Shown here piece after piece: positions 43,724 through 54,730 of a stretch of 64,000 nt of DNA. Below the pieces are notes generated by a model. The model saw only the letters and a list, made by a program, of their open reading frames with translations, did not search any database and was not told the origin of the DNA. The position numbers were made by a program, and so were the translations under genes. Numbering within the stretch: position 1 is the first letter of the stretch; each line of letters starts with the position of its first letter. This DNA is from Apoda limacodes (Eukaryota; Arthropoda; Insecta; Lepidoptera; Limacodidae). The stretch is taken from the NCBI GenBank assembly GCA_946406115.1, contig OX291547.1, forward strand, positions 3,973,001 through 4,037,000, in the 5' to 3' direction.

Positions 43724-44559
43724 GTAAACAAACAGTGCTACGTTTTGCCTATTTTCTTATTTATTTTTATTCCTAAACATTTTCTTCTAGTTCCTAATTT
43801 ACCCACCCACCAATCTCCTTATTCTGCGTTCGTATTAAGTTGAATGGGCTCTAACTTAGCTTTTTTATTGACTGCCTTGTTTTTTTGTTAAAGGCTCCCA
43901 CATAATGTAACAACTATTAACTACTGGTAGCACCTATTACTATCAGAATAACTAATAACTTACTACTAGAGATCTATATATATAGGTAGGTACATGCAAA
44001 AATAAAAAAAGGGGAAAACCAGAAGGTTGAGGAGTCTGTATACAGAATTCTTATCCTTGTACAAGTTGTCTGTTCATCAAATGTTATGTATTTTTGAATT
44101 TGAATGAGCTTTCATAGCAATATTTACTAATAAAATCAAAACTGTTTGTCTGTAACTCAACTTATTACGTAAACTTGTAGGAAAGATAGTTTTTTTTGTG
44201 ATTTGGATAACTAAAAATTGAGTACCTAGCTAAGTTTTTAACTTAGTTTTCTCACTTGAGTCACACTATTACTTTCATCACGGAATTAGATCGTGGTTAT
44301 GATCAACGTCTAACCCACATCAGCGACTAAAGCGCTGAAGTTAGCAAACTAATCTTCGATGTTGAAACCTGTCAAGTTTGTTACAGCCGCTTGAGATGCT
44401 GATGTGGGTTCGACACGGAATCTCGTTGTATAATTTGTAAGTTAAGTCATATAACCAGAGGTATTTCAGGCTAATTTGTTTGTCATCACTGAATTGAGTT
44501 ATGTTACCATATTGAATGCAAAGCAAAGGTCTCACGCGCGGAAAACTCGACAAATCCTT
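43724..44559. other. no recognisable feature
   Basis: AT-rich with no repeat assigned. The 93- and 94-codon frames from 44341 onward are opposed shadows running into the repeat at 44560. Confidence 0.35.
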
Positions 44560-45030
44560 ATAATAATGTATAAATGTGAAAGTCTGTATGCTTGTTTGGT
44601 ATTCCCTAACGTTGCAACGGAGCATCCAATCGATTTGACTTCGGAATTGGAGACTCGGAGACAGGTATATAATACTTTTTATACCGATCGAGAATTCCTA
44701 CGCAAACTTTTTTTTATGTGGGTGATACTACAGGATAATGTTTCTTACGTGTCCTAATTTTTTGTTCAAGTTGTTGGAGGGGCGTAAAAGAACGAAAAAT
44801 ACTTTTTATTCCAATCGAGAGTTCCCACGCGAATATATATTTTGTGGGCGATACCGCAAAGCACTTTTCCTTCAATTAGCAACAAAGCAACTTAGACACC
44901 TAATTTTTAGAACAGAGATAGTTAAAAGGATGAAAAACCGCAAAAATACTTTTTTTGGCCCAGTAATTTAGTGGGTAGGAATTGATCAGCGATAACCGAA
45001 ATCTGCGTGGGTGTATCCACGGGCAAAAGC
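44560..45030 (+). repeat. family B-like copy
   Basis: TAATAATGTATAAATGTGAAAGTC, then CGTTGCAACGGAGCATCCAA and, at the far end, CGAAATCTGCGTGGGTGTATC CACGGGC. The start and end blocks have the same order as other family B copies. A block TACTTTTTAT-CC-ATCGAGA-TTCC-ACGC occurs twice, about 145 bp apart, indicating an internal duplication. Confidence 0.45.
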
Positions 45031-45324
45031 AGTTAATTTTTCTAAAGATAATATGTAGGTAAAAAAGCAGCATAATTCTACCATTATGGGTGTTTCGCAA
45101 ATTATCAGAAATGGATCAAAAATATTAAAATTTAAATTAATCTCATTATACCTAGAAAATCTGTTGTAGGTAATGAATCTTGTGTTACCTACATATTCAA
45201 ATGATTTGGAAGTAGCGATAGCAAATTTACCATCCGACTATAGCTATTAATTGTCACAAATGTACAAATATATTTGCTTTTGTATTGACCCCGTACGTGT
45301 ACTATATTATATATTGTTTATATA

Positions 45325-45661
45325 GGATCAGGCCACATACGACTGTTTAGCAAGGTACTACGCCAGGCGACTCGCTAGGTGAGAAACTAAAGCACCTATA
45401 CAGCAAAGTGCGTCGCCCGTTATGCGGCCACAGTCATAGTTACTATAGCACGGACGCGAAGCACAAAGAATTTCGTACATTGACCTTTTACTTTTAGCCT
45501 GTGTTCAGTGGTCAAAAAGTAGTAATTTCTGATAACAGCTGTCGGTCATCGCATCTGTGCGAGCGCGACGGCAAATAATTATGCGCGTGCAACATAGACA
45601 AATAGTGACCGGTCATTGAACGAAATTCTTCCTGCTTTGCGTTCATGCTATAAGTATGTCT
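45325..45661. mobile_element. MITE with 40-50-bp inverted ends
   Basis: The main inverted pair is CATAGTTACTATAGCACGGA ... AAAGAATTTCGTACATTGACC at 45434-45485 and GGTCATTGAACGAAATTCTT ... GCGTTCATGCTATAAGTATG at 45610-45658. The middle also holds GTGTTCAGTGGTCAAAAAGT and ATGCGCGTGCAAC. I recall this as a common lepidopteran MITE. A short adjoining module at 45325-45430 (AGCAAGGTACTACGCCAGGC, GGCGACTCGC) seems to be a separate repeat. No target duplication was resolved. Confidence 0.5.
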
Positions 45662-47340
45662 GTTTGCTTACAATCAGCCACCTAGCACTCAGCTTGGCTC
45701 TTAGCTCTAAACGAGGCTCCCAACTGTATGAAGTTCTACATTTTATAGTTTCTACATTACACCGAAGAAACATCTAAAGGTCAAAATGAAGATGAAAAAC
45801 GAAAATGATGGGCCCTTGAAGAAATAAAACCCAAGAACTAAAAGAAAGAAGGCAGAAATGAGTAGATTGGCGAATTATCTTTGGTTATCTAGCTGTATGA
45901 GTATTGTGACATCATAAAGCTAGGTTACCGGAGTTAAGTGCCGTCTACGACGACACGTCACGACACAACAACCTGGTGATCAACGTGATAGACAGGACGC
46001 GCGATGTGAGATAACGCACGGCGTGAATTCAGATTTTATCCTGACATTGCACAAAATACTGGTACCTACGCAAGGAAATAATTATTTACACTGCTTAGAC
46101 ATAAGAAAAAGACTTAGATAAAGGCCGTTGCATAAATACTGAAGTCTGTTGTAATTTATTTAATTAAATTTACTTAACTAATGCTAAAATAATTTATGAT
46201 AATTAGAGTTATTAATGTAAAACTAGTTATTATAAGTATATGTATAATGTTTGATTATTATTTATAAGTGTACACGGATCGGGCTGATCAATCTATGCTC
46301 GGTACATTATTTTTTGATTTCAAATACATAAATTATTATTATTAATATAATTTAAGAATAATTTAACTGATACTTATTCATCTGTAGTACAAACGGTTTT
46401 GTATAACAACTTTTTAAACAAAAAATCAAACCGATGAAAAATAACTGAAAAGTAAAAAAAATAAATCAAGCCTTTTACATGTAGTCTTACTAAGCTCCTA
46501 AATAAATGTACTTCATTTTAGGTTGGCGCAATTTGCCGTCAAATCCGTCAAATCGAATTTATATATCTTATATCTTAAGCACTTCAATGGATCTTTGCTC
46601 ATTTTTATGTCTCCGCCAAACCGCTATTTAGGTACTGTAATCTGTTTAGGACTAAGTTGGCAAGACTACAGAGTTTATATATTTTATACTTTACAGTTAT
46701 TTTTCGTCGATTTAACTAAAAAAAAAATTTTTTTTTTGCTGATGGTTAGGCCTAAAACCAGTAGCGGTGTTAGGGTAGAGCGTGGTTAGGTGGTCGCCAG
46801 AAAGGAAGGGGCGCCGTGCCGGTACACGTTTTAAAAAATAATACATATATTAATGGATAAATACTCATTTTGTGGCCATTTGTACGAAAAACATAATAGT
46901 CTTCTTTCAATAAAAGATCAAAATTTAAAAAGTTGACTTCCAAAGAAGAATCTTAGATATCTGTGTCTAGAGGCAAGTGGCTGTTATAATCTTATTCTTG
47001 TATTATGCAATCCATTGTTTGGGGTACCCAAGAGGTTGTTCACCAAGTTCTCATTGTTTTTAGCTTCTGTTCATACTTTTCTAACTAATCACTTAGGATT
47101 ATAGCATCCGTTACCAGCGTTATATGTCTCCACTGTTGGCTGGCCTACCCTAACGTTTAGGGGGGACTTGTGCTTTTTAGACCAGGATTATACTCTATGA
47201 AAAAATGCAGTGAAACACTTTGAAAGTCAGAATCATCAGTTTTAAGAGGACTGTAAAGCTGGATATTTTCACACAAAATGCCAAGAATGTTTCTCGTCGC
47301 GTATGCCTAGTTTTCTATTCTATCTTGAACTTTTTAAAAA
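45662..47340. other. AT-rich, no recognised gene
   Basis: The 88-codon frame at 46523-46789 ends in a lysine/phenylalanine run and has no motif. A GC-richer patch at 45925-46010 (CGTCTACGACGACACGTCAC) is unassigned. Confidence 0.35.
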
Positions 47341-47392
47341 CTGTTAGATCGGAGTAGGTTTAAGGGAACTTAAACCTACTCCGATCTAACAG
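47341..47392. other. perfect 24-bp hairpin with GGAA tetraloop
   Basis: CTGTTAGATCGGAGTAGG (continuing TTTAAG) at 47341-47364 is followed by GGAA and then by the exact reverse complement at 47369-47392. All 24 pairs match. In RNA the loop would be a GNRA-type tetraloop (GGAA) on the + strand. No transposon ends were identified around it. It could be a small fold-back sequence, an RNA hairpin or a replication-derived inverted duplication. Confidence 0.8.
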
Positions 47393-47729
47393 TACCCTTA
47401 AAGCTTGTGTTTTATTTTTTCGCATTTTTTTTGTAACATTAAGGTGGCAAACAAGCGGCCACTGGAAAGGCGGTCACTGCAGTCTATGGACGCTTAAAAC
47501 ACCTAGGGCATCACTCGCGTTGCTGACACTTAAAAAGCCTAATAACTTCTTTCTTGAAAAAGCCCAAACTGTAGTCCTTAGAGAAAACTTTGGCAGGGAG
47601 CACATTCCACAACCTAAGCGTTTGCGGGAGAAAGTTTCTCTGTAACCGCAATATACGTGATCATTTAGGTTTTAAGGTGTGAGGATGATTTTCCTGCCGT
47701 GTGCATCATTTCAAGCAACTCCTTAGAAT

Positions 47730-49041
47730 TCATCCCATTATACAAGCGGTAGAACACACACATGTAGGCAAAGTCTCTTCAGAATTTAAGGGTTCGATAC
47801 AACTTGCGAGTTTGGGATCGTCGACAATTCTCACAGCCCGTCGTTGAATCGAGTCAAAAGGGGCAAGCTGGTATCCCGGTGCATCCGTGCAGAGATGGCA
47901 GCAGTACTTCATATGGGGCCGGACTTGCGACTTGTAAAGCAGTAACCTTTGCTCCGAGTTGAAGTACTGCTTCGCTCTGTTGAGTACTCCTAGTTTTTAT
48001 GAAGCCAGATTCACCTTGTCTTGCAAATGATCTCGGAACTGAACATCGCTGGATATGTCAACCAACCAAGGATCCCAATGCTCTTATGGTGAAGGTATTC
48101 TGGAATTGTGAGACCTCAGTAAACGGTTTTTTATAACGGTGAACGAACCAGACTTATGTCTTTGTAAAATTTAATCGTACCCATTTTTCCACTCCCATTC
48201 AGAGACCTTAGGCAGAGTGATCTCGATTTGACACCAGCATTAATATCCATGCTATCAGAGCAACTATCGTCAACTACGGCTCTTATGCTTCTACTGGACA
48301 AAAAGTTAGCCACCATTTTGTATAAACCCTCAGGCATATAAGATGGCAACTTCGATAGCCAGCCAGACCCGACCAAACACCTTTGTTTGTGTATGTCCAG
48401 GCTACATTCCAATGCCTCCTCCTGGCTCGACTCTCAATGGCTAGTGCTTATCGGTATGTGACATACACTAGAAGTTCAACAGTCGAGCTACTGTGAAACC
48501 CTATTGATGGTCGCTGACCAGGTCGTGTTCTTCTAGGTATCTTAGTAGCTGTGTGTTGATCACATGCTCAATCAACTTGGAGAGGAGAGAGGTAATAGCG
48601 ATAGGACTGCAATTCAATGGATTTGATTTATCGCACTTTAAGGACGAGGTGCACATTCGCAGTCTTCCATGAAGACGGAAATTGTCTAGTGTGATAGCGC
48701 GAAAAGGCGCGTGAGTACAGGGAACAACTCAGGAGCACACTGTTTAAGCACCACTGCTGGTATACCGTCTGCTCCAATCGACTTAAGAACATCTAGAGTA
48801 ATCAACGCCCGCCATACCTCCTCCTAAATATGGAGATTTCCGGCATGGTAGCCAGTTTAGCTTCTCTGCAAGACCGATTAAACCACGGTCGTTTTTTGAC
48901 CACAGCAGCTACTCGCGTGTTAGGAATAAAACATTCCATACCACCGAGGATTGTCTCAGTGACTGCGACTGCGCAGACGTCAGGATCTTCTGAGCTGAAG
49001 CAGATCTGCCTCCACGGGTACGATGCATAAAATTCTCGCAA
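47730..49041 (-). pseudogene. reverse-transcriptase remnants of copy 2
   Basis: Fragments in shifting frames: REFYASYPWRQICFSSEDPD (48802-49041), a deletion, then MECSLDIHKQRC-type motif A text and GWLSKLPSYMPEGLYKM (48131-48412), DDSCSDSMDINAG, and the C-terminal APFDSIQRRAVRIVDDPKL (47730-47912). Motif C (YADD) is missing through deletion. No activity is possible. Confidence 0.6.
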
Positions 49042-49068
49042 TCCATTTTAGTCTGCCGACTTATAATG

Positions 49069-49599
49069 TCACACAAGTTGCCAATTAGTTGGCCCAGATG
49101 GTTTGTGTTGTGTGCATGACACTTGAGTCCGAACGAGACAGTGGTCCGAGGAGCCAAGAGGCGCATCCACTAACATGTAATATCCGTCCAGACGTGTAGT
49201 CAGCAGGAGGTCCAGAAAAGAGCTCGAATGGTTCTCTATATCTAGTACTCCAGTTGGAGAAAGTACCAGCTGAGAGAATGCATAGGTCAGAGCAAATTCA
49301 TGAGCAGATATCTCTGCGTAGTTATTGGTTTGAGAACTAAGCCACTCATGATGGTGGGCGTTGAAGTCTCCCAAAATAACAAGTTCTGCTGTGGGATATT
49401 GATCTTGAACTTTGTCAGTCGTCAAACTCAGGTGCGTGAAGAGTCGAGCTATGTCCGTGTCACCGCTATGAGACCTGTATAGGTACGCATAGACACGAGT
49501 GTGGCTGCCATGATCTACGCGCACCCACACTATTGACAGGTCCCTGTCTTCAAGGCTATGAAGGCTGTGACAGCATATATCCTTCGGGCGAACATACAT
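49069..49599 (-). pseudogene. endonuclease region of copy 2
   Basis: A 176-residue frame holds AELVILGDFNAHHHEWLSSQ, the loop FSQLVLSPTGVLDIENH and LDLLLTTRLDG, and ends with VDAPLGSSDHCLVRTQVSC. The uninterrupted passage from GDFN to SDH shows the family's true join and proves that copy 1 has lost 95 bp here. The N-terminal EN part (FLTETQISCP) is in another frame (49530-49967), together with the upstream EKETGVDPATTTEGDQGP block. Confidence 0.65.
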
Positions 49600-50267
49600 A
49601 TACCGGCACGACTTACAAAACTGTGCTCGAGTTTGAAGCTGGGAGAATGAAGGTATGATGTATAGGCCGGGCAGGATATCTGCGTCTCTGTTAGAAAAAG
49701 CGTTAAGATTTGCGTGAATACCCCTAATGTTGCAAAAGTCTTAAAAATGCAAAATATGTGGATGGAGCGGCCGCTGTAAAAACTCTTTTCTTTATACTTC
49801 TTGGCATTATCTGCAAAAAACACAGACGTCTTAGAGGACAAAAGGAGCGGTACTAGAATTGCCGAAGCTCGGCACAGATAATACGGTTGCGGGAACGGCA
49901 GGCGGAAGGGCCCCTGATCCCCCTCTGTTGTAGTAGCCGGGTCCACTCCGGTCTCCTTCTCCGGCACGACTACTACTTCAGAGACTTTACATAGGTCAGA
50001 ATCCCAGGGCGGAGATTAGTTTTAACTAGCGGGCGGCCAGCGGTCAGCCGTTTCATAAGGTCTAATTGACCACCGTACCAGCACGACGTGTCTACGCCGA
50101 GCAATGACATTAACAAGCACCACCGTGCAAGCAGCGAATCCTCAGGAGTTCTGGCAACCTTACTCACTGCTAGGAACCCAACACTACTCAATGGTAGGAG
50201 ACGCGAAGGTGCCCCGCTTTAATTGTTCGGGCGGCTTATGCGAGCGAGTACTTGCTGTGCCCTACCT

Positions 50268-50539
50268 CTCTCTCTTTTATTTTATTAAATTTTTAAACTC
50301 TAATGTGCTTTTGGATTGGCAGGGATACATTTTTCAATATTTATCTTAAAGTAACTGTGGCACTGATCATACAGATTGTGACAGCGGTTTAGATTCTTAT
50401 GATAAAAAAGATTATGAGAGTAAGCTACGACTATATCCTTACGTCAACAAAATAAATGTATGGAAATGTAGCAGCGCTCCAGCAGACGCGTTTTGAATCC
50501 ACATTGTAAATTAATACACCAACGAGATAGTAGGTGAAA
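50268..50539. other. no recognisable feature
   Basis: Nothing recognised beyond the LINE 5' boundary. Confidence 0.35.
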
Positions 50540-50770
50540 ATTCAACACTCTTGATATGGACGCTGGTGAGATATTAAACACTAGGGACCTATTAATCGGG
50601 CATAAACCGAACTCAAGAAATTTTTTTACAAAACAAAAAATTTTACTTGTTGGCTGTACCGCAAAATCGAACCCGCGACTTTTGGTTACGGTAAGTCTAC
50701 CGCACGCACTAACACTTCAATACACACGCAGTATCTACACATTTAAATTAAATGTTTCAATTACCTTAAA
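50540..50770 (-). repeat. SINE-like repeat with tRNA-type promoter
   Basis: On the minus strand there is GTGTTAGTGCGTGCGGTAGA, a CTTACCGTAACCAAAAGTC arm, and a good B box in CGCGGGTTCGATTTTGCGG (around 50656-50680). Parts of an anticodon-like stem (GACTT/AAGTC) can pair. The acceptor stem does not close well, so this is a tRNA-derived SINE head or a tRNA pseudogene, not a working tRNA gene. Confidence 0.35.
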
Positions 50771-51304
50771 AAACTTAAATAAATAACAAAAAATACGTTA
50801 TGATTTTTTTAATATTGATTCTAATTTACTTTCCACGAAGTCAAGTCAAATAGAGTTGCGTATTAAAACTTGGAAATAAGTTTCCCAATTCAAGTACGTG
50901 CTATAGGCTGCCTTGAGGCTTTTTGGAGAAACTTTGTGTCATTTCATATTCTGGCATCAAAATCTATTCTTACCACTTTTGTAATCGAGTGAGATTTAAA
51001 ATCGGGTGTGGATTGAAACCTAACGTTTTATTTTTACAAGCCAGCAACTAACATTTGTATGTATGTACATTACTTGTGGACGTACGGATGTGGGTAGGTG
51101 TGAAACTGTGTACAACTATTTTTACAAATTATTTAATTTAAATATAATTATACATTTATTTACATATTCTTCCACATAAAATGCAAGATTAAAATACTCT
51201 ACACACCAGCTGTTGTTATCTCCAGTTACCAAGTACTCATCACTGCACTACCAATCAAGTCTTTGTTTGAAGGTATCAATTATATATAAATTTAAATTTA
51301 TACA
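50771..51304. other. possible 5' leader of the following LINE
   Basis: AT-rich. The last part before 51305 may belong to the LINE but no boundary is visible. Confidence 0.3.
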
Positions 51305-52064
51305 ATGGAATCCATCAAACAATCTATATCTGACATGGCAAAAATGTTTACTACACAAATGGCACAATTCCAAGCTGAGCTCAGTGATAATCCAGCTCCG
51401 TCTTCAAATGTGGCCGCTAACTTTGCTTGCTTCAAAACTTTTGTACTATTTTCATTAAACAAACTGCATACATAAGGACAACATTTGGCCAAGGAAATTG
51501 ACAGGATCGAAATGAGGAGTCGCCGCAAAATTCTCTTAATGCATGGTGTTCCCGAAAATAAGTCTGAAGACACTGTTGTGTTGTGTGCTGTGTTACAAAA
51601 ATTGCAGTAGAAAACTTAAAGATATCATCACTCAACAAAGATTCGATAAGCTACTTCTTCGCATGGGAAAGGCTACTAAGGAAAAGTCAAGGCCTATTGT
51701 AGTAAAGTTTCGTGACATATCAGTTTGTGATAAGATATGGTTTGCCAAAACTGGTTTACGGAATACCGGCATAACTCTGTCCGAATTCCTTACAAAGTCT
51801 CGGCATGAGGCGTTTATGGCTGCCCGAGAACGTTTCGGTGTAAGAAAATGTTGGACTCGAGGAGGTTCTATTGTCATCCTGGCGCCTGACGGTAAGCGGC
51901 ACAATGTTATCAGTTGTGATGAGGTGGACTTGATCTCTGCGGAAACAACCTTAGCGCCATCCGTGGCCCCTGTAGCTGTGGCTTCCGCGGAGACAAAAGC
52001 CAACAAGTCGAGGAGAAACAAAAATAACTGGTGCCGCTATCTTCAGTGCAAGTTATGGAACTAA
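51305..52064 (+). pseudogene. LINE ORF1 (nucleic-acid-binding protein), frameshifted
   Basis: The start reads MESIKQSISDMAKMFTTQMA, then a stop, then in frame pieces HLAKEIDRIEMRSRRKILLM-HGVPENKSED. After a frameshift the main part runs RFDKLLLRMGKATKEKSRPI, VVKFRDISVCDKIWFAKTGL, LSEFLTKSRHEAFMAARERF and GVRKCWTRGGSIVI. Coiled-coil-like N-terminus, RRM-like centre and a conserved CTD are the usual ORF1 layout; ORF1p coats the element RNA. At least one stop (about 51472) and one frameshift (about 51590) break it. Confidence 0.6.
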
Positions 52065-52206
52065 TTTCAATGACGTTGGTATATTACTGGTCGCATTCTA
52101 GTCAATGTTTCACGGAACTTATCACTTTGTAAAATTACCTTCATTTAAAATTAAATGTTCTTTAGTACATACCTAACATAGTTTTTTTTTTTTTTTTAAT
52201 ATTATA

Positions 52207-52524
52207 ATGGGCTCGCACGGTCTTAGCAGACCATTTATGCATTTGCCAGAGTCAAAGTCAATTATATTATATCGTAATCGTGGCGCGGGCGTTACCGCGC
52301 GTCCTCGTTTTCAAGTCCCAAGATTGGGCGGGAGATTTGGTGTGGATCCTCAGACATTGCGCGTCATGTCCTGCTTATTTCTTCATAATTACAATACAAT
52401 AACACGCTTTCGTAAAACTTTGCTAAAATATATACATCGAAAGTCACTAAATGAATTTAGAAAAATTAAACAGAAAAAAACAACACTCCTACTTAAGATT
52501 CGCGCCAAAACTCACCTAACATAG
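52207..52524 (+). CDS. basic 105-residue ORF between ORF1 and ORF2, unknown
   Basis: An unbroken frame from ATG 52207, rich in Arg, Lys and Thr (SIILYRNRGAGVTARPRFQV, RFRKTLLKYIHRKSLNEFRK). It lies in the inter-ORF space of the LINE. No domain is recognised. It may be a remnant of ORF1's C-terminus, an unrelated insertion, or a chance frame; the GC-rich core GCGCGGGCGTTACCGCGCG makes chance less likely only locally. Confidence 0.25.
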   Translation: MGSHGLSRPFMHLPESKSIILYRNRGAGVTARPRFQVPRLGGRFGVDPQTLRVMSCLFLHNYNTITRFRKTLLKYIHRKSLNEFRKIKQKKTTLLLKIRAKTHLT

Positions 52525-52809
52525 TTGAAAGTTATTTTTTTTTGTGGATGTAATTGTTTTGTTTATTCTTCTGACATTTTTTTTCATATAAGTTTTTTTT
52601 TTCTGTGCGGCCTGGATACTTACTATTTAGTCATATGCTTTGTTCCCTTTGATTTTTGTAAGAATGAGTAATACTTATAAAAAAAATCTTTCTTCCGACA
52701 GCTGGCAGGTAGAGTATATTCACACGTCTTGTTTATATATTTTATTGTTTGTTTAAGTATATTTGTGTATTAATTATTAATATATTTAAACTTATTTTTA
52801 TTTATATAT

Positions 52810-53691
52810 ATGTTTAGTATACGTTATCATAACGATAATAATGATGATAACAATAATAGTGATGATTTTATGTCTTGTACTTCAGATGGATTGAACAGTG
52901 ACAATAGTTTCCAAAGTTTTACTACTTCTCTCAGCGCAACCTTGACTTTAACTTTCTCAGATCCACTGAAAAATTTCAATGTCGTTCACATCAACGCCCA
53001 GAGTATCCCAGCTCATTACTCTAATATGCTAGCATCCTTTGATATCAAAGAAATTCATGCCATCCTTGTGTCAGAATCCTGGCTAAAACCTTGTCTACCT
53101 TCTACTTCTTATTCCTTGCCTGGTTTTCACTTAATACGTAATGATAGAAAAGACAGAAGTGGTGGTGGGGTAGCTATTTACCTCCGTTCCCATATTCCAT
53201 ACTGTATTATTGATATGTCTCCTCAAGTTGCCTCTTTGAATACTGCTGAGCACCTTTTTATCGAAATAGTTATCTCAAATACGAAAATTCTACTTGGCGT
53301 ACAATATAGACCTAATCTTCATAGTAGCTACTTCTCTAATTTTGAAAATATCTTAGAAAACCTAACACCTCAATATAACCACACTATTATTATGGGTGAT
53401 TTTAACACTTGCTTGTTAAAAAATGACAGCCGCGCCCGTCAACTTAAGACAGATGTGGATGGATGTAACTTGCACATATTACCTCTCACTGCTTCACACT
53501 TTTTTCCCAATAGCACTCCTTCACTTCTGGACTTAATTATAGTCTCTTCTCCTACACACATTTTTAAGCACGGTCAGTTTTTAAGCGCTGCTGACGCTTT
53601 TTCATACCATGACTTGGTCTACTTATCATACAAGATTCGTCCTCCTAAAACCAAATCGGGACGCTTCAGCAACGCAATTTTGGTGGGATGA
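52810..53691 (+). CDS. APE endonuclease of the CR1-like LINE (ORF2 start)
   Basis: 293 codons. An Asn/Asp-rich start (YHNDNNDDNNNSDDF) is followed by the endonuclease motifs FNVVHINAQSI (Asn62), ILVSESWL (Glu89), GVQYRPN (Tyr166), IIMGDFNTCL (Asp197, Asn199) and FSYHDLV (His267, Asp268). All expected catalytic positions are visible. A frame break near 53680 separates it from its continuation: the family form would read -FGGMNIKR-, here split as NAILVG(stop) and MNIKR, overlapping by ATGA. The start ATG is the first in frame and is plausible. Confidence 0.7.
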   Translation: MFSIRYHNDNNDDNNNSDDFMSCTSDGLNSDNSFQSFTTSLSATLTLTFSDPLKNFNVVHINAQSIPAHYSNMLASFDIKEIHAILVSESWLKPCLPSTSYSLPGFHLIRNDRKDRSGGGVAIYLRSHIPYCIIDMSPQVASLNTAEHLFIEIVISNTKILLGVQYRPNLHSSYFSNFENILENLTPQYNHTIIMGDFNTCLLKNDSRARQLKTDVDGCNLHILPLTASHFFPNSTPSLLDLIIVSSPTHIFKHGQFLSAADAFSYHDLVYLSYKIRPPKTKSGRFSNAILVG

Positions 53692-54212
53692 ATATTAAAC
53701 GCTTGTTTGACGATGCTTCCAACATCGATTGGTCTATGGTCATCAATGCGCCCTCTGTTGATGAAAAAGTAAGACTATTTAACGTATTTATTATCAATTT
53801 GTATAACACTCATGCTCCCATACACACTGTTAAAGCCAAACATGTTCCGGCACCCTGGCTCACGGATGAAATAAAATCTTTAATGACAAAACGAAATCGT
53901 GCCAAGGCCAAATACAAGGTTAATCCTTGCGACAATAATCGTACAAAATACACACTCTTGAGGAATCGCTGCAATAGGATGTGTAGAGACGCACAAAGAT
54001 GCCATATCCACAAATCCGTCGAAAACGGTGATCCAGCAAAAGTCTGGAAATTTCTTAAGTCTTTAGGAGTTAGGAAAATGAAACTTCCTTCTATTTCAAA
54101 TAATACTGATATCAAACTCCTTAATGAACATTTTATTTCTAACGTTGCCTTTGACAGCAACAAAAAAAATGAAACATTAAACTCACTTTCTTCAGTGCCA
54201 ACTCCTGACTGA
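53688..54212 (+). pseudogene. ORF2 continuation (linker before RT)
   Basis: 174 codons, NIKRLFDDASNIDWSMVINA ... APWLTDEIKSLMTKRNRAKA ... DPAKVWKFLKSLGVRK ... LNEHFISNVAFDSNKK. This is the EN-RT linker with the conserved P-W-(x)-T-D-E-I and K-R-N-R-A-K-A-K-Y motifs. It stops at TGA after SSVPTPD and no RT motif follows. Confidence 0.7.
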
Positions 54213-54730
54213 TTTCATGAGGCTGGACCACAGTTGTACATAGAAAGCAGAAAACGCGTGTGCGTACAGTGCAACAAGCTTTTCTGTCAAGGTTTTTGGT
54301 CGCTAGTGTCGTTGTAAGTTCACACCATTTCAAAATAGTGGCTGTAGTTTTGATTTTCACCACAGAGTCAGAAAAGTTTGTTGCACTGTACTGAGATTTC
54401 GGTCTTCGTCAAATACAGGTTGGACTTAAGGGTAAACCATTCAATTCTTATGAAATTTTAGTAAGTTTTTGTGCACACAACGGGAAAGGTTTCTGAATAA
54501 GTACAACCATTTGACAATAGGTGATGCACCAGTCGTTTCAAAAAAGCAGAAGTAACGTTTGCCGGGACAATTAAAGTTCAACACAATCGTTTGCAGTGTA
54601 GTGCAATAAAGTAGGTATATATTTATTTCTAATAATGTTTTTATAATAGCTTTTATTCCCCGAAGGGATTAGGCTGGAAACAAACCCATACCATGATGTG
54701 GAAGACTGCCACATTTCACCTACAACTTTA
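54213..54730. other. unassigned DNA containing a TA-flanked MITE
   Basis: Apart from the small MITE at 54265-54390, the sequence shows no recognised coding or repeat signal; a GCAGTGTAGTGCAATAAAGT word at about 54593 resembles the MITE end. Confidence 0.35.
54265..54390. mobile_element. short MITE with TA target duplication
   Basis: CAGTGCAACAAGCTTTTCTG at 54267 is inverted as CAGAAAAGTTTGTTGCACTG ending at 54388, with one mismatch, and both ends are flanked by TA. At 122 bp this is a Tc1/mariner-type MITE by size and duplication. Confidence 0.55.

Larger units (their letters stand above)
47438..50267 (-). mobile_element. non-LTR retrotransposon copy 2, with intact 5' and 3' termini but internal deletions
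   Basis: Colinear with copy 1 on the same strand. It includes the same 5' end (CCTACCT at 50267, one copy of the 5' unit), the upstream ORF blocks, EN, RT and a pol C-terminal part (PGYQLAPFDSIQRRAVRIVD), then tail T down to about 47438. Two deletions remove function. About 380 bp between EN and RT is lost near 48848. About 180 bp around 48229 is lost, which takes out the YADD catalytic motif. Frameshifts are also present. It supplies the 3' end that copy 1 lacks. Confidence 0.78.
51305..54212 (+). mobile_element. CR1-like LINE, ORF1 plus start of ORF2, 3' part missing
   Basis: A separate LINE from the copies at 29 and 47 kb. Its order is ORF1 (51305-52064, broken), an inter-ORF stretch with a basic 105-codon frame, then ORF2 with an APE endonuclease and the linker before the RT (52810-54212). 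Similarity stops near SSVPTPD, just before the RT fingers would begin, and MITE-containing DNA follows. The RT and the 3' end are therefore absent. This is again a 3' loss, not a 5' truncation. Confidence 0.75.
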
